A stretch of 64,000 nucleotides of DNA from Massilia sp. MS-15 (GCF_020176695.1 NZ_JAIWIA010000025.1:1-64000); one strand, 5' to 3'. Counted from the stretch's first letter, positions 8,495 to 20,063 are shown. Made by a program: numbers and translations. The notes: generated from the letters alone by a model not told the origin.

Positions 8495-9667
8495 CTAGAT
8501 CGCGGCCAGCGCGCGGCGCAGGTCGTCGCGCTGGTCTTCCAGGTGTTCGATGCCGACCGACAGCCGGATCAGGCCGTCGCCGATGCCCAGTCCGGCGCGC
8601 TGCTCGGGCGGGATGGTCGCATGGGTCATCAGGGCCGGGTGCTCGATCAGGCTCTCGACCCCGCCCAGGCTTTCGGCCAGGGTGAAGACCTCGCAGGCTT
8701 CGAGGAAGCGCCGGCTGCCGGCCAGGTCGGTCGCCAGGTCGATCGAGACGATGCCGCCGAAACCGTTCATCTGGCGCCGCGCCAGCGCATGCTGGGGGTG
8801 CGATTCCAGGCCCGGGTAGAACACCTTGCGCACCTTCGGCTGCTGCTCCAGCCACCGGGCCAGGGCCAGCGCGTTGGCGCTGCTGCGCTCCACGCGCAGG
8901 GCCAGGGTCTTTATCCCGCGCAGCACCAGGAAGCTGTCGAACGGACCCTGGATCGCGCCCACGGCGTTCTGGATGAAGCCGAGCCCCTCGGCAAGGGCCG
9001 CGTGGCGCTCCTCGCGGCCCACCACCGCCACGCCGCCGATCACGTCCGAGTGGCCGTTCATGTACTTGGTAGTCGAGTGCACCACGATGTCGAAGCCCAG
9101 TTCCAGCGGGCGCTGGACGATCGGGCTGGCGAAGGTGTTGTCGCACACGGTGATCACGCCGCGCGCGCGGCACAACGCCGCGATCGCCGCCAGGTCGGCG
9201 AGCTTGAGCATCGGGTTGGTCGGGGTCTCGACCCACACCAGCTTCGTCTCGGGCGTGAGGGCCCTGGCCAGGGCATCGGGGTCGGTCAGGTCGGCGTAGC
9301 TGAACGCATGGCCGGCGCTGCGCCGGCGCACGCGCTCGAACAGGCGATAGGTGCCGCCGTACATGTCGTCACCGGCCACGACGTGCGAGTTTGCCGGCAG
9401 CAGTTCCAGCACCGCCGCGATCGCGGCCAGGCCGGAAGCGAAGGCGAAGGCGGCGCTGCCGCTTTCGATGTCGGCCACGCAGCGTTCCAGCGCCCAGCGG
9501 GTCGGGTTGTGCGAGCGGCCGTAGTCCAGGCCCTTGTGCACGCCCGGGCTCTCCTGGCGGAAGGTCGAGGTGGCGAAAATCGGCGGCATCACGGCGCCAG
9601 TGGCCGGTTCCGGCGCCTGACCGCCGTGGATGACGCGGGTGGCGATGTGCTTGTGCTGGTCGGTCAT
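8495..9667 (-). CDS. cystathionine gamma-lyase / gamma-synthase family PLP enzyme
   Basis: This is a fold-type I PLP enzyme of 390 residues in the Cys/Met metabolism family. The PLP lysine is Lys201 in STTKYMNGHSD, and the YGR block (49-51) contacts cofactor phosphate across the dimer. Gamma-synthase and gamma-lyase are hard to separate by sequence. The four-base overlap with the upstream cystathionine beta-synthase gene makes reverse transsulfuration (cystathionine to cysteine, 2-oxobutyrate and ammonia) the likelier role. It acts as a cytosolic tetramer. The 2-oxobutyrate it would release leads to propionyl-CoA, whose methylcitrate disposal genes lie close by. A MetB-like synthase role remains possible. 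Confidence 0.9.
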   Translation of the reverse strand: MTDQHKHIATRVIHGGQAPEPATGAVMPPIFATSTFRQESPGVHKGLDYGRSHNPTRWALERCVADIESGSAAFAFASGLAAIAAVLELLPANSHVVAGDDMYGGTYRLFERVRRRSAGHAFSYADLTDPDALARALTPETKLVWVETPTNPMLKLADLAAIAALCRARGVITVCDNTFASPIVQRPLELGFDIVVHSTTKYMNGHSDVIGGVAVVGREERHAALAEGLGFIQNAVGAIQGPFDSFLVLRGIKTLALRVERSSANALALARWLEQQPKVRKVFYPGLESHPQHALARRQMNGFGGIVSIDLATDLAGSRRFLEACEVFTLAESLGGVESLIEHPALMTHATIPPEQRAGLGIGDGLIRLSVGIEHLEDQRDDLRRALAAI

Positions 9668-11043
9668 GAGAGCGTCCTACGAAGATGGTTGAGCAGGTCG
9701 TAGCGGGTGATCAGGCCGTAGAAGCGCTCGCCGTCGTGGATCACGGCGGTCAGCCCGCGGTCGAGGATCTCGCGCAGCTGGCCCATGCCGGCGGTGGGCG
9801 GCAGGGTCTGCAGCGAGGAAGTCATGGTGGCCGAGACCGGGGCGTGGAAGTCGCCGCCCTTGCCGGTCACGTGCAGCAGCAGGTCGGATTCGTCGATCAG
9901 GCCAGTCAGCCGGCCCGCGGCGTCGATCACCGGCAGCTGCTGCAGGTCGGCGTTGCGCATGCGGTTGAAGGCGGTGAGCAGGGTGTCGGTGGGGGCGACA
10001 GTCACCACCTCGCCCTGGTCGTGGCGGCGCCCGATCAGGTCGCGCAGGTCACCCGTCCTGGGGCGCGTGATGAGGCCCTGGTCGACCATCCAGCCGTCGC
10101 TGTACACCTTGCTCAGGTAGCGGGTGCCGGTGTCGCACACGAAGCTGACCACGCGCTTGGGCCGGGTCTGTTCGCGGCAGTAGCGCAGGCTTGCTGCCAG
10201 CAGGGTGCCGGTGGACGAACCGCCCAGGATGCCTTCCTGCTGCAGCAGCAGGCGCGCGCTCGAAAAGCTTTCCTCGTCGTCGATGGTGTAGGCCTTCTTC
10301 ACGCGCGACAGGTCGGCGATGCCGGGAATGAAATCTTCGCCGATGCCTTCCACCGCCCATGAACCTGCGTCGGTGCGCAGCACGCCGGTATTCACATAGT
10401 CGGCCAGGATCGAACCCTTGGGGTCGGCCAGCACGAATTCCAGGTTCGGCTGCACCTTCCTGAAATAGCGCGACAGACCGGTAAGGGTGCCGGAAGAGCC
10501 GACGCCGACCACGATCGCGTCCAGCCGGTGGTTGACCTGGTCCCAGATCTCGGGTCCGGTGGAGGTCTCGTGGGCGCGCGGATTGGCCGGGTTGTTGAAC
10601 TGGTCGGCGAACCAGGCGCCGGGAATCTCCCTGGCCAGGCGCGCCGCATAGTCCTGGTAATACTCGGGATGCCCCTTGCCGACGTCGGACCGGGTCAGGT
10701 GAATCTCGGCGCCGAGCGCCTTCAGGTGCAGGATCTTCTCGGCCGCCATCTTGTCGGGCACCACCAGCACCACCCGGTAGCCCTTGATGCGCGCCACCAG
10801 GGCCAGGCCCAGGCCGGTGTTGCCAGCGGTGGCTTCGACCACCGTGCCGCCGGGCGCCAGGCGCCCGTCGTGCTCGGCCTGTTCGATCATGGCGCGGCCG
10901 ATGCGGTCCTTGATGGAGCCGCCGGGGTTTTGCGATTCGAGTTTCAGGAACAGCTGGCAGGGACCGGTGTCGATCCGGGTCACTTCGATCAAGGGGGTGT
11001 CACCGATCAGGGAAAACAGTGCAGCTTGCGACGCATGTTGCAT
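9664..11043 (-). CDS. cystathionine beta-synthase (PLP domain + CBS pair)
   Basis: This 459-residue fold-type II PLP enzyme has Lys45 in NPGGSIKDR as the Schiff-base lysine. A substrate loop TAGNTGLGL and the phosphate loop GVGSSGTLTG follow. The last third (about residue 335 on) holds two CBS motifs, as in eukaryotic-type cystathionine beta-synthases and unlike CysK or CysM. It condenses homocysteine with serine. The reading frame is open far upstream, but the ATG at 11043 (MQHASQAALF) matches the family start and the upstream part is out-of-family. The stop overlaps the next ATG as ATGA, so translation of the pair is coupled. There is no haem-binding N-terminal extension, so regulation of the human type is not expected. 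Confidence 0.9.
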   Translation of the reverse strand: MQHASQAALFSLIGDTPLIEVTRIDTGPCQLFLKLESQNPGGSIKDRIGRAMIEQAEHDGRLAPGGTVVEATAGNTGLGLALVARIKGYRVVLVVPDKMAAEKILHLKALGAEIHLTRSDVGKGHPEYYQDYAARLAREIPGAWFADQFNNPANPRAHETSTGPEIWDQVNHRLDAIVVGVGSSGTLTGLSRYFRKVQPNLEFVLADPKGSILADYVNTGVLRTDAGSWAVEGIGEDFIPGIADLSRVKKAYTIDDEESFSSARLLLQQEGILGGSSTGTLLAASLRYCREQTRPKRVVSFVCDTGTRYLSKVYSDGWMVDQGLITRPRTGDLRDLIGRRHDQGEVVTVAPTDTLLTAFNRMRNADLQQLPVIDAAGRLTGLIDESDLLLHVTGKGGDFHAPVSATMTSSLQTLPPTAGMGQLREILDRGLTAVIHDGERFYGLITRYDLLNHLRRTLS

Positions 11044-11183
11044 AGTGCCTCCGAAGGCCGGGCCGGGCCCGGTTGGCGCGCCGCTTCGTGGGCGGACGCT
11101 GGTCGACGAGCTGGCGCTCCTCCGGCGCCAGGCCATACAAAAATGCCATGATACGGCGAATAGCCGCGCCGGTGTTGATCCCG

Positions 11184-12809
<1,626 letters not shown>

Positions 12810-12878
12810 GGCGGCAAGTGTAGCCGATTCGTGCACCGTGCTTGCGGCCAGTGCCTGCGGCGCGGTCAGCTACGCCCA

Positions 12879-12916
12879 AGCGGTCGCAAGTAAGCGGTCG
12901 TAAGAATGCGGTAAGG
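12879..12916. repeat. 14-bp direct repeats in the prpR/DUF485 divergent region
   Basis: AGCGGTCGCAAGTA is followed at once by AGCGGTCGTAAGAA and then by the partial copy TGCGGTAAGG, a 14-bp period. They lie between the divergent prpR and DUF485-actP starts, so they could be binding sites. Which regulator would use them is not known. Confidence 0.5.
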
Positions 12917-12980
12917 CCGCACCCGTAGGATGGGCCCCAGCCTGTAAAAAAAGGCATCACGATAACTACCGGAGACAGAA

Positions 12981-13331
12981 GTGGAACAAGACATCGTACA
13001 GCGGGTCAAGGCCGACCCCAATTACCGCAAGCTGGTCAGGGCGCGCTCGCGCTTCGGCTGGATCCTCACCTGGAGCATGATGGTCGTGTACTACGGCTTC
13101 ACACTGCTCTGCGCCTTCGACAAGGAATTCATGGGCAGCCGTTTCGGCGACGGCGTCATGACCTGGGGCATTCCGCTGGGCCTGTTCGTGATCCTGTTTA
13201 CCGTCGTGGTCACCGCCATCTACGTGCGCCGCGCCAACGGCGAGTACGACCGCCTGACCGACGCCATCAAGGCCAATGCGGCCAGCGGCAACGGCAGCAG
13301 CAACGGCAGCGGAAGGAAGGTGGCCGCATGA
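12981..13331 (+). CDS. DUF485 family membrane protein (YjcH-like), partner of ActP
   Basis: This 116-residue protein has the DUF485 pattern. An N-terminal segment [19 protein letters not shown] is followed by two hydrophobic helices (about residues 26-46 and 59-82) and a basic Ser/Asn/Gly-rich tail. It starts at GTG, with GGAG about seven bases upstream. DUF485 genes are nearly always joined to an ActP-type monocarboxylate symporter, as here, where the genes overlap by four bases. In E. coli the equivalent is YjcH in acs-yjcH-actP. It is probably a small inner-membrane partner of the symporter; its exact role is unknown. Confidence 0.9.
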   Translation: MEQDIVQRVKADPNYRKLVRARSRFGWILTWSMMVVYYGFTLLCAFDKEFMGSRFGDGVMTWGIPLGLFVILFTVVVTAIYVRRANGEYDRLTDAIKANAASGNGSSNGSGRKVAA

Positions 13332-14989
13332 ACACCCTGAACCGTATCGTCCTGGCGCCGGCGCTGCTGGCCGCCAGCGGCGCCGTCCTGGCCGCGCCCG
13401 ACCTCGGCCAGGCCACCAAGCAGGCCACCAACTGGACCGCGATCAGCATGTTCGCGATCTTCGTGGTGCTGACCCTGTTCATCACCAAGTGGGCCGCCGC
13501 CAAGACCCGCTCGGCCTCCGACTTCTACACCGCCGGGGGCGGCATCTCCGGCTTCCAGAACGGCCTGGCGATCGCAGGCGACTTCATGTCGGCAGCCAGC
13601 TTCCTCGGCATTTCCGCCGCCGTGTTCCTGGACGGTTTCGATGGCCTGATCTACGCCATCGGCTTCCTGGTCGGCTGGCCGGTGATCACCTTCCTGATGG
13701 CCGAGCGCCTGCGCAACCTGGGCCGCTACACCTTCGCCGACGTGGCGGCCTACCGCTTCCACCAGAAACCGATCCGCGTGTTCGCGGCGTCGGGCACCCT
13801 GGTGGTGGTGGCCTTCTACCTGATCGCGCAGATGGTCGGCGCCGGCCAGCTGATCAAGCTGCTGTTCGGCCTGGAATACTGGATCGCGGTGGTGATCGTG
13901 GGCCTCCTGATGATGGTTTACGTGCTGTTCGGCGGCATGACCGCGACCACCTGGGTGCAGATCATCAAGGCCGTGCTGCTGCTGTCGGGCGCGTCCTACA
14001 TGGCGTTTGCTGTGCTGGCGCAGTACAACTTCAGCCCCGAGCAGCTGTTCTCGGCCGCCACCGAGGTGCATGCCAAGGGCGAATCGATCATGGGCCCGGG
14101 CACCTTCCTGAAAGACCCGATCTCGGCGATCTCCTTCGGCATGGCGCTGATGTTCGGCACCGCCGGCCTGCCGCACATCCTGATGCGCTTCTTCACCGTC
14201 CCGAGCGCGAAGGAAGCGCGCAAGTCGGTGCTGTGGGCCACCACCTGGATCGGCTACTTCTACATCCTCACCTTCATCATCGGCTTCGGCGCGATCGTGC
14301 TGGTCGGTACCAATCCGGCCTTCAAGGACGCCGCCGGCAAGCTCCTGGGCGGTAACAACATGGCGGCGGTGCACCTGGCCAATGCCGTGGGCGGCGACAT
14401 CTTCCTCGGCTTCATTTCGGCGGTGGCCTTCGCGACCATCCTGGCGGTGGTGGCCGGCCTGACCCTGTCGGGCGCCTCGGCGGTGTCGCACGACCTGTAC
14501 GCCACCGTGTTCAAGAAGGGCAAGGCCAACAGCGCCGATGAGCTGAAGGTGTCGAAGATCACCACCATCGCGCTGGGCGTCATCGCGGTGCTGCTCGGGA
14601 TCGCGTTCGAGAAGCAGAACGTCGCCTTCATGGTGTCGCTGGCCTTCGCGATCGCCGCCTCGGCCAACTTCCCGGTCCTGTTCATGTCGGTGCTGTGGAA
14701 GGATTGCACCACCCGTGGCGCCACCGTCGGCGGCTTCCTGGGCCTGGCCACGGCCGTCGTGCTGACCCTGGTGTCGAAGTCGGTCTGGGTCGATGTGCTG
14801 GGCAATGCGCAAGCGATCTTCCCGTACACCTCGCCGGCGATCTTCTCGATGGCGGTCGGCTTCTTCGGTATCTGGTTCTTCTCGGTCACCGACAAGAGCC
14901 CGCGCGCCGCGATCGACAAGGCCGGCTTCGAAGCGCAGGAAGTGCGCTCGGAGACCGGCATCGGCGCTGCGGCCGCCTCGGCCCACTGA
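13328..14989 (+). CDS. actP: cation/acetate-type sodium:solute symporter
   Basis: This 553-residue protein belongs to the sodium:solute symporter family, ActP branch. A cleavable-signal-like N-terminus (ending near AVLAAPD) precedes about 13 membrane helices. Family blocks include [30 protein letters not shown] and [13 protein letters not shown]. It takes up short monocarboxylates with a cation. The place between prpR and prpBC suggests propionate (or acetate plus propionate) as the physiological substrate; this is inference. It overlaps the DUF485 gene by ATGA. A strong intrinsic terminator 20 bases after the stop separates it from the prp operon, so it is a separate transcription unit. Confidence 0.93.
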   Translation: MNTLNRIVLAPALLAASGAVLAAPDLGQATKQATNWTAISMFAIFVVLTLFITKWAAAKTRSASDFYTAGGGISGFQNGLAIAGDFMSAASFLGISAAVFLDGFDGLIYAIGFLVGWPVITFLMAERLRNLGRYTFADVAAYRFHQKPIRVFAASGTLVVVAFYLIAQMVGAGQLIKLLFGLEYWIAVVIVGLLMMVYVLFGGMTATTWVQIIKAVLLLSGASYMAFAVLAQYNFSPEQLFSAATEVHAKGESIMGPGTFLKDPISAISFGMALMFGTAGLPHILMRFFTVPSAKEARKSVLWATTWIGYFYILTFIIGFGAIVLVGTNPAFKDAAGKLLGGNNMAAVHLANAVGGDIFLGFISAVAFATILAVVAGLTLSGASAVSHDLYATVFKKGKANSADELKVSKITTIALGVIAVLLGIAFEKQNVAFMVSLAFAIAASANFPVLFMSVLWKDCTTRGATVGGFLGLATAVVLTLVSKSVWVDVLGNAQAIFPYTSPAIFSMAVGFFGIWFFSVTDKSPRAAIDKAGFEAQEVRSETGIGAAAASAH

Positions 14990-15009
14990 AGCCCGCGCTT
15001 CGATCACCG

Positions 15010-15033
15010 AACCCCGCTCCGGCGGGGTTTTTT
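15010..15033 (+). terminator. intrinsic terminator after actP
   Basis: An eight-base stem AACCCCGC/GCGGGGTT with a TCCG tetraloop runs into six T residues. It follows the actP stop by about 20 bases. Confidence 0.9.
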
Positions 15034-15044
15034 GTTGCTACAAT

Positions 15045-15081
15045 GTTTCATTTGATGTTCCATGTTGCGTTCGATTGAAAC
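15045..15081. promoter_or_regulatory. inverted repeat upstream of the prpB promoter, candidate PrpR site
   Basis: GTTTCA (15045-15050) and TGAAAC (15076-15081) form an inverted repeat about 55-90 bp upstream of the sigma-54 -24/-12 element, a normal distance for an activator site. That PrpR binds here is inference. Confidence 0.45.
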
Positions 15082-15133
15082 GCGCGGGTGGGGCAAACTT
15101 CGCCAAGTCCTTGAAATTCGGGCGAAAGCGTGA

Positions 15134-15150
15134 CTGGCACGCCACTTGCA
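15134..15150 (+). promoter_or_regulatory. sigma-54 (-24/-12) promoter of prpBC-acnD-prpF
   Basis: CTGGCACGCCACTTGCA differs from the consensus YTGGCACGRNNNTTGCW at one base (C for R). The GG lies at 15136-15137 and the GC at 15148-15149, with correct spacing. The start site would be near 15161, about 35 bases before the prpB ATG. It matches the sigma-54 activator PrpR encoded nearby and rules out the upstream in-frame start of prpB at 15130. Confidence 0.88.
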
Positions 15151-15195
15151 TTAGCTAAGCCGTATTCGCTCAACGCATCACTCGAAAGGACAAGC

Positions 15196-16086
15196 ATGAG
15201 TCTCACCTCCGCTGGCGCCGCCTTCCGCAAGGCCGTCCAGGAAGAATCCCCGCTGCAGGTCATCGGCGCCATCAATGCCAACCACGCGCTGCTGGCCAAG
15301 CGCGCCGGCTACCGCGCCATCTACCTGTCGGGCGGCGGCGTGGCCGCCGGCTCGCTGGGCCTGCCTGACCTGGGCATTTCGGGCCTGGAAGACGTGCTGA
15401 TCGACGTGCGCCGCATCACCGACGTGTGCGACCTGCCGCTGCTGGTCGATATCGACACCGGCTTCGGCGCCTCGGCCTTCAACGTGGCGCGCACCGTGCG
15501 CAGCCTGGAAAAGGCCGGCGCCGCCGCCTGCCACATCGAGGACCAGGTCGGCGCCAAGCGCTGCGGCCACCGTCCGGGCAAGGAAATCGTCGGCAAGGAC
15601 GAGATGGTGGACCGCGTCAAGGCCGCCGCCGATGCCCGTCACGACGAGGACTTCGTGATCATGGCGCGGACCGACGCGCTGGCCGTGGAAGGGCTGGACG
15701 CCGCCATCGAGCGCGCCGTCGCCTGCGTGGAAGCGGGCGCCGACATGATCTTCCCGGAAGCGATGACGAGCCTGGAGATGTACAAGCAGTTCGCCGACGC
15801 CGTCAAGGTGCCGGTGCTGGCCAACATCACCGAGTTCGGCTCGACCCCGCTGTTCACGCTCGACGAGCTGCGCAGCGCCAACGTGTCCATCGCGCTGTAT
15901 CCGCTGTCGGCCTTCCGCGCCATGAACAAGGCGGCAGAGAACGTGTACCAGGCGATCCGCCGCGACGGCACCCAGAAGAACGTGTTAGAGACGATGCAGA
16001 CCCGCGCCGAACTATACGACCGCATCGACTACCATCGCTACGAGCAGAAACTGGACGCGCTGTTCGCCCAGAAGAAAACCACATAA
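15196..16086 (+). CDS. prpB: 2-methylisocitrate lyase
   Basis: The 296-residue protein belongs to the isocitrate lyase/PEP mutase superfamily. The catalytic loop KRCGH (121-125) carries Cys123, and acidic metal ligands lie in VDIDTGFG (Asp85, Asp87). It splits 2-methylisocitrate to pyruvate and succinate, the last methylcitrate step. The ATG at 15196 is chosen because AGGA lies seven bases before it and because an earlier in-frame start falls inside the sigma-54 promoter. It is the first gene of the prp operon; prpC follows after 23 bases. Confidence 0.95.
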   Translation: MSLTSAGAAFRKAVQEESPLQVIGAINANHALLAKRAGYRAIYLSGGGVAAGSLGLPDLGISGLEDVLIDVRRITDVCDLPLLVDIDTGFGASAFNVARTVRSLEKAGAAACHIEDQVGAKRCGHRPGKEIVGKDEMVDRVKAAADARHDEDFVIMARTDALAVEGLDAAIERAVACVEAGADMIFPEAMTSLEMYKQFADAVKVPVLANITEFGSTPLFTLDELRSANVSIALYPLSAFRAMNKAAENVYQAIRRDGTQKNVLETMQTRAELYDRIDYHRYEQKLDALFAQKKTT

Positions 16087-16109
16087 CACAGACTCAGGAG
16101 AATCCACGC

Positions 16110-17270
16110 ATGAGCACCCAGAACAACGAGACCCCAACGTTCAAGCCGAAGAAATCGGTGGCCCTGTCCGGCGTCGCCGCTGGCAATACCGCGCTGTGCT
16201 CGGTGGGCAAGTCGGGTAACGACCTGCACTACCGCGGCTACGACATCCTGGACGTCGCGAACACCTGCGAGTTCGAGGAAATCGCCTACCTGCTGGTACA
16301 CGGCAAGCTGCCCACCCAGGCAGAACTGAAGGGCTACAAGGCCAAGCTGAAATCGCTGCGCGGCCTGCCGCAAGCGGTGAAGAGCGCGCTGGAAGCGCTG
16401 CCGGCCGGCGCCCACCCGATGGATGTGATGCGCACCGGCGTGTCGGTGCTGGGCTGCACCCTGCCCGAGAAGGACGACCACAATATCGCCGGCGCGCGCG
16501 ACATCGCCGACCGCCTGATGGCGTCGTTCGGCTCGATGCTGCTGTACTGGTACCACTTCAGCCATAACGGCAAACGCATCGAGGTCGAGCTGGATGACGA
16601 TTCGATCGGCGGCCATTTCCTGCATATGCTGCATGGCGAAAAGCCGCGCGACTCGTGGGTGCGCGCGATGCACACCTCGCTGATCCTGTACGCCGAACAT
16701 GAGTTCAATGCATCGACGTTTACGTCGCGCGTGATCGCCGGCACCGGTTCCGACATCCACTCGGCCATCACCGGTGCGATCGGCGCACTGCGCGGACCAA
16801 AACACGGCGGCGCCAACGAAGTCGCGCTCGACATCCAGAAGCGGTATGAAAACGCCGACGAGGCCGAAGCCGACATCCGCAACCGCGTCGCCAACAAGGA
16901 AGTCGTGATCGGCTTCGGCCACCCTGTGTACACCATCAGCGACCCGCGCAACGTGGTGATCAAGGAAGTGGCGCGCACCCTGTCGCAGGAAGCCGGCTCG
17001 ATGAAGATGTTCGACATCGCCGAGCGCCTGGAATCGGTGATGTGGGAAGTCAAGAAGATGTTCCCGAACCTGGACTGGTTCTCGGCTGTGTCGTACCACA
17101 TGATGGGCGTGCCGACCGCCATGTTCACGCCGCTGTTCGTGATCTCGCGCACCTCGGGCTGGTCGGCCCATGTCATCGAGCAGCGCATCGACAACAAGAT
17201 CATCCGCCCGAGCGCGAACTACGTCGGTCCGGAAGACCTGCAGTTCGTCCCGATCGCCGACCGCACCTGA
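16110..17270 (+). CDS. prpC: 2-methylcitrate synthase
   Basis: This 386-residue member of the citrate synthase family is shorter than housekeeping GltA, as usual for PrpC. Catalytic residues are His232 (KHGGANE), His271 (GFGHPVY) and Asp322 (LDWFSA). It condenses propionyl-CoA with oxaloacetate. AGGAG lies nine bases before the ATG. A longer frame is open upstream through prpB, but that part is a shadow of prpB in another frame. It lies between prpB and acnD in the same operon. Confidence 0.95.
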   Translation: MSTQNNETPTFKPKKSVALSGVAAGNTALCSVGKSGNDLHYRGYDILDVANTCEFEEIAYLLVHGKLPTQAELKGYKAKLKSLRGLPQAVKSALEALPAGAHPMDVMRTGVSVLGCTLPEKDDHNIAGARDIADRLMASFGSMLLYWYHFSHNGKRIEVELDDDSIGGHFLHMLHGEKPRDSWVRAMHTSLILYAEHEFNASTFTSRVIAGTGSDIHSAITGAIGALRGPKHGGANEVALDIQKRYENADEAEADIRNRVANKEVVIGFGHPVYTISDPRNVVIKEVARTLSQEAGSMKMFDIAERLESVMWEVKKMFPNLDWFSAVSYHMMGVPTAMFTPLFVISRTSGWSAHVIEQRIDNKIIRPSANYVGPEDLQFVPIADRT

Positions 17271-17331
17271 GCGTCAACAGAATGCGCCGGCCGGGCATGC
17301 TCCCGCGCCGGCCAATCACACGAGTACCGCC

Positions 17332-19938
17332 ATGAACACCAATCACCGCAAACCCCTTCCCGGCACCGCGCTGGACTATTTCGACACGCGCAGCGCGGTC
17401 GATGCGATCCAGCCGGGCGCCTACGACACGCTGCCCTATACCTCGCGCGTGCTGGCCGAGAACCTGGTCCGCCGCTGCGACCCGGCCACGCTCACCGACT
17501 CGCTCAGGCAGATCATCGAGCGCAAGCGCGAGCTCGACTTCCCCTGGTTCCCGGCGCGCGTGGTCTGCCACGACATCCTGGGCCAGACCGCCCTGGTCGA
17601 CCTGGCCGGCCTGCGCGACGCCATCGCCGCGCAGGGCGGCGATCCGGCCCTGGTCAATCCGGTGGTGCCGACCCAGCTGGTGGTCGACCACTCGCTGGCG
17701 GTCGAATGCGGCGGCTTCGATCCGGATGCCTTCGCCAAGAACCGCGCCATCGAGGACCGCCGCAACGAAGACCGTTTCCACTTCATCGACTGGACCAAGA
17801 AGGCCTTCCAGAACGTGGACGTGATCCCGCCGGGGAACGGCATCCTGCACCAGATCAACCTGGAGCGCATGTCGCCGGTCATCCAGCAGGAACAGGGCGT
17901 GGCCTATCCGGATACCCTGGTCGGCACCGACTCGCACACTCCGATGGTCGATGCGCTGGGCGTGATCGCGATCGGCGTGGGCGGCCTGGAAGCGGAAAGC
18001 GTCATGCTCGGCCGCGCCTCCTGGATGCGCCTGCCGGACATCGTCGGCGTCGAGCTGACGGGCAAGCCGCAGGCGGGCATCACCGCCACCGACATCGTGC
18101 TGGCGCTGACCGAATTCCTGCGCCAGTCGAAAGTCGTTTCCACCTACCTCGAGTTCTACGGCGAAGGCGCGTCCAGCCTGACGCTGGGCGACCGCGCGAC
18201 GATCTCGAACATGGCGCCGGAATTCGGCGCCACCGCCGCGATGTTCTACATCGACGAACAGACCATCAAGTACCTGCGCCTGACCGGCCGCGAGGAAGAG
18301 ACCGTGCAGCTGGTCGAAACCTATGCCAAGCAGGCCGGCCTGTGGGCCGACAGCCTCGCACAAGCGCAGTACGAGCGCGTGCTCTCCTTTGACCTGTCGA
18401 CGGTGGTGCGCAACATTGCTGGTCCATCGAATCCGCACAAGCGCGTGCCGACTTCGGAACTGGCGGAGCGCGGCATTTCAGGCGTGGTGGAAAACGAGCC
18501 GGGTCTGATGCCGGACGGCGCCGTCATCATCGCGGCGATCACCAGCTGCACCAATACCAACAATCCGCGCAACATGATCGCGGCCGGCCTGATCGCACGT
18601 AACGCCAACCGTGCCGGCCTGACCCGCAAGCCCTGGGTCAAGAGCTCGCTCGCGCCGGGTTCCAAGGCGGTCGCCCTGTACCTGGAAGAGGCCGGCCTGA
18701 TGCCGGAGCTGGAAAAGCTCGGCTTCGGCGTGGTCGCCTTTGCCTGCACCACCTGCAACGGCATGAGCGGCGCGCTCGATCCGAGCATCCAGCAGGAGAT
18801 CATCGAGCGCGACCTGTACGCGACCGCGGTCCTGTCGGGCAACCGCAATTTCGACGGCCGCATCCACCCGTATGCCAAGCAGGCCTTCCTGGCCTCGCCG
18901 CCGCTGGTGGTGGCCTATGCGATCGCCGGTACCATCCGCTTCGACATCGAGAAGGGCGTGCTGGGTACGGACGCCGCTGGCCGCGACATCCGCCTGGCCG
19001 ACTTGTGGCCGTCCGACGAAGAGATCGATGCGGTGGTGGAGAGCAGCGTCAAGCCGGAACAGTTCCGCAAGGTATATACGCCGATGTTCGCGCGCGTGGC
19101 GGACGATGGCGCGAAGGTGAGCCCGCTGTACGACTGGCGCCCGCAGAGCACCTATATCCGCCGTCCGCCGTACTGGGAAGGCGCGCTGGCCGGTGCGCGC
19201 GGCCTGGCCGGCATGCGTCCGCTGGCGGTCCTGGGCGACAACATCACCACCGACCACCTGTCGCCGTCGAACGCGATCCTGCTCGATTCCGCCGCCGGCG
19301 AATACCTGGCGAAGATGGGCCTGCCGGAAGAGGACTTCAATTCCTACGCGACCCACCGGGGCGACCACCTGACGGCGCAGCGCGCGACGTTTGCGAACCC
19401 GACCCTGAAGAACGAGATGGTGCGTGACGCGATGGGCAACGTGAAGGCCGGCTCGCTGGCGCGCATCGAGCCGGAAGGCACCGTGACGCGCATGTGGGAA
19501 GCGATCGAGACCTACATGGAGCGCAAGCAGCCGCTGATCGTGATCGCCGGCGCCGACTACGGCCAGGGCTCCTCGCGCGACTGGGCGGCCAAGGGCGTGC
19601 GCCTGGCGGGCGTGGAAGCGATCGTGGCCGAAGGCTTCGAGCGCATCCACCGCACCAACCTGGTCGGCATGGGCGTGCTGCCGCTCGAGTTCAAGCCGGG
19701 CGTGAACCGCCTCACCCTGGGCATCGACGGCACCGAGACCTTCGACGTGCGTGGCGAGCGCACGCCGCGCACCGACCTGACCCTGGTCATCCATCGCCGC
19801 AACGGCGAGCGGGTGGAAGTGCCGGTGACCTGCCGCCTCGATACCGCCGAGGAAGTGGCGATCTACGAGGCCGGCGGCGTGCTGCAGCGTTTCGCGCAGG
19901 ATTTCCTGGAATCGTCGGCCCCGAAAGCGGCCGCGTAA
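17332..19938 (+). CDS. acnD: 2-methylcitrate dehydratase, Fe/S-dependent (AcnD)
   Basis: This is an 868-residue aconitase-family enzyme of the AcnD type. The 4Fe-4S ligands are Cys406 (ITSCTNTNN), Cys472 and Cys475 (CTTCNG). The substrate blocks GTDSHTPM and GQGSSRDWAAKG are present. AcnD dehydrates 2-methylcitrate to a methylaconitate isomer and needs PrpF; together they replace PrpD. Consistent with this, no prpD is seen and prpF lies downstream. The ATG at 17332 starts a family-typical N-terminus (MNTNHRKPLPGTALDYFD). A paired palindromic element separates it from prpF. Confidence 0.95.
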   Translation: MNTNHRKPLPGTALDYFDTRSAVDAIQPGAYDTLPYTSRVLAENLVRRCDPATLTDSLRQIIERKRELDFPWFPARVVCHDILGQTALVDLAGLRDAIAAQGGDPALVNPVVPTQLVVDHSLAVECGGFDPDAFAKNRAIEDRRNEDRFHFIDWTKKAFQNVDVIPPGNGILHQINLERMSPVIQQEQGVAYPDTLVGTDSHTPMVDALGVIAIGVGGLEAESVMLGRASWMRLPDIVGVELTGKPQAGITATDIVLALTEFLRQSKVVSTYLEFYGEGASSLTLGDRATISNMAPEFGATAAMFYIDEQTIKYLRLTGREEETVQLVETYAKQAGLWADSLAQAQYERVLSFDLSTVVRNIAGPSNPHKRVPTSELAERGISGVVENEPGLMPDGAVIIAAITSCTNTNNPRNMIAAGLIARNANRAGLTRKPWVKSSLAPGSKAVALYLEEAGLMPELEKLGFGVVAFACTTCNGMSGALDPSIQQEIIERDLYATAVLSGNRNFDGRIHPYAKQAFLASPPLVVAYAIAGTIRFDIEKGVLGTDAAGRDIRLADLWPSDEEIDAVVESSVKPEQFRKVYTPMFARVADDGAKVSPLYDWRPQSTYIRRPPYWEGALAGARGLAGMRPLAVLGDNITTDHLSPSNAILLDSAAGEYLAKMGLPEEDFNSYATHRGDHLTAQRATFANPTLKNEMVRDAMGNVKAGSLARIEPEGTVTRMWEAIETYMERKQPLIVIAGADYGQGSSRDWAAKGVRLAGVEAIVAEGFERIHRTNLVGMGVLPLEFKPGVNRLTLGIDGTETFDVRGERTPRTDLTLVIHRRNGERVEVPVTCRLDTAEEVAIYEAGGVLQRFAQDFLESSAPKAAA

Positions 19939-19951
19939 TTTCATACGTGAT

Positions 19952-20033
19952 TTGACCGCGTGGGCGGCGAAGCCGCCCACCCTACCTGAAGCGGTGTCCG
20001 TAGGGTGGGCGGGTTTCCCGCCCACGCGGTCAA
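19952..20033. repeat. paired REP/BIME-like palindromic element, copy 1
   Basis: Two 34-base units lie in inverted orientation with a 14-base spacer (19952-19985 and 20000-20033). Each unit folds on itself through GTGGGCGG/CCGCCCAC-type arms. Compared in the same orientation, the units match at 31 of 34 positions. Two of the three differences are a C-G to G-C swap within the stem, so pairing is kept. The element sits between acnD and prpF and could act on mRNA stability there. Related pairs lie at 61415 and 63909. Confidence 0.88.
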
Positions 20034-20063
20034 GCAGGGTTTGAATAGCCCATAAGGATTCAT

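Noticed and set aside
13220-15007. 595-codon ORF on the minus strand opposite actP
   Set aside because: Rich in Arg, His, Gln and Asp, with no family pattern; it mirrors the codon bias of actP and is an antisense shadow.
15426-17270. 614-codon frame extending prpC upstream
   Set aside because: The first half is a prpB shadow; the PrpC family start with AGGAG is at 16110.
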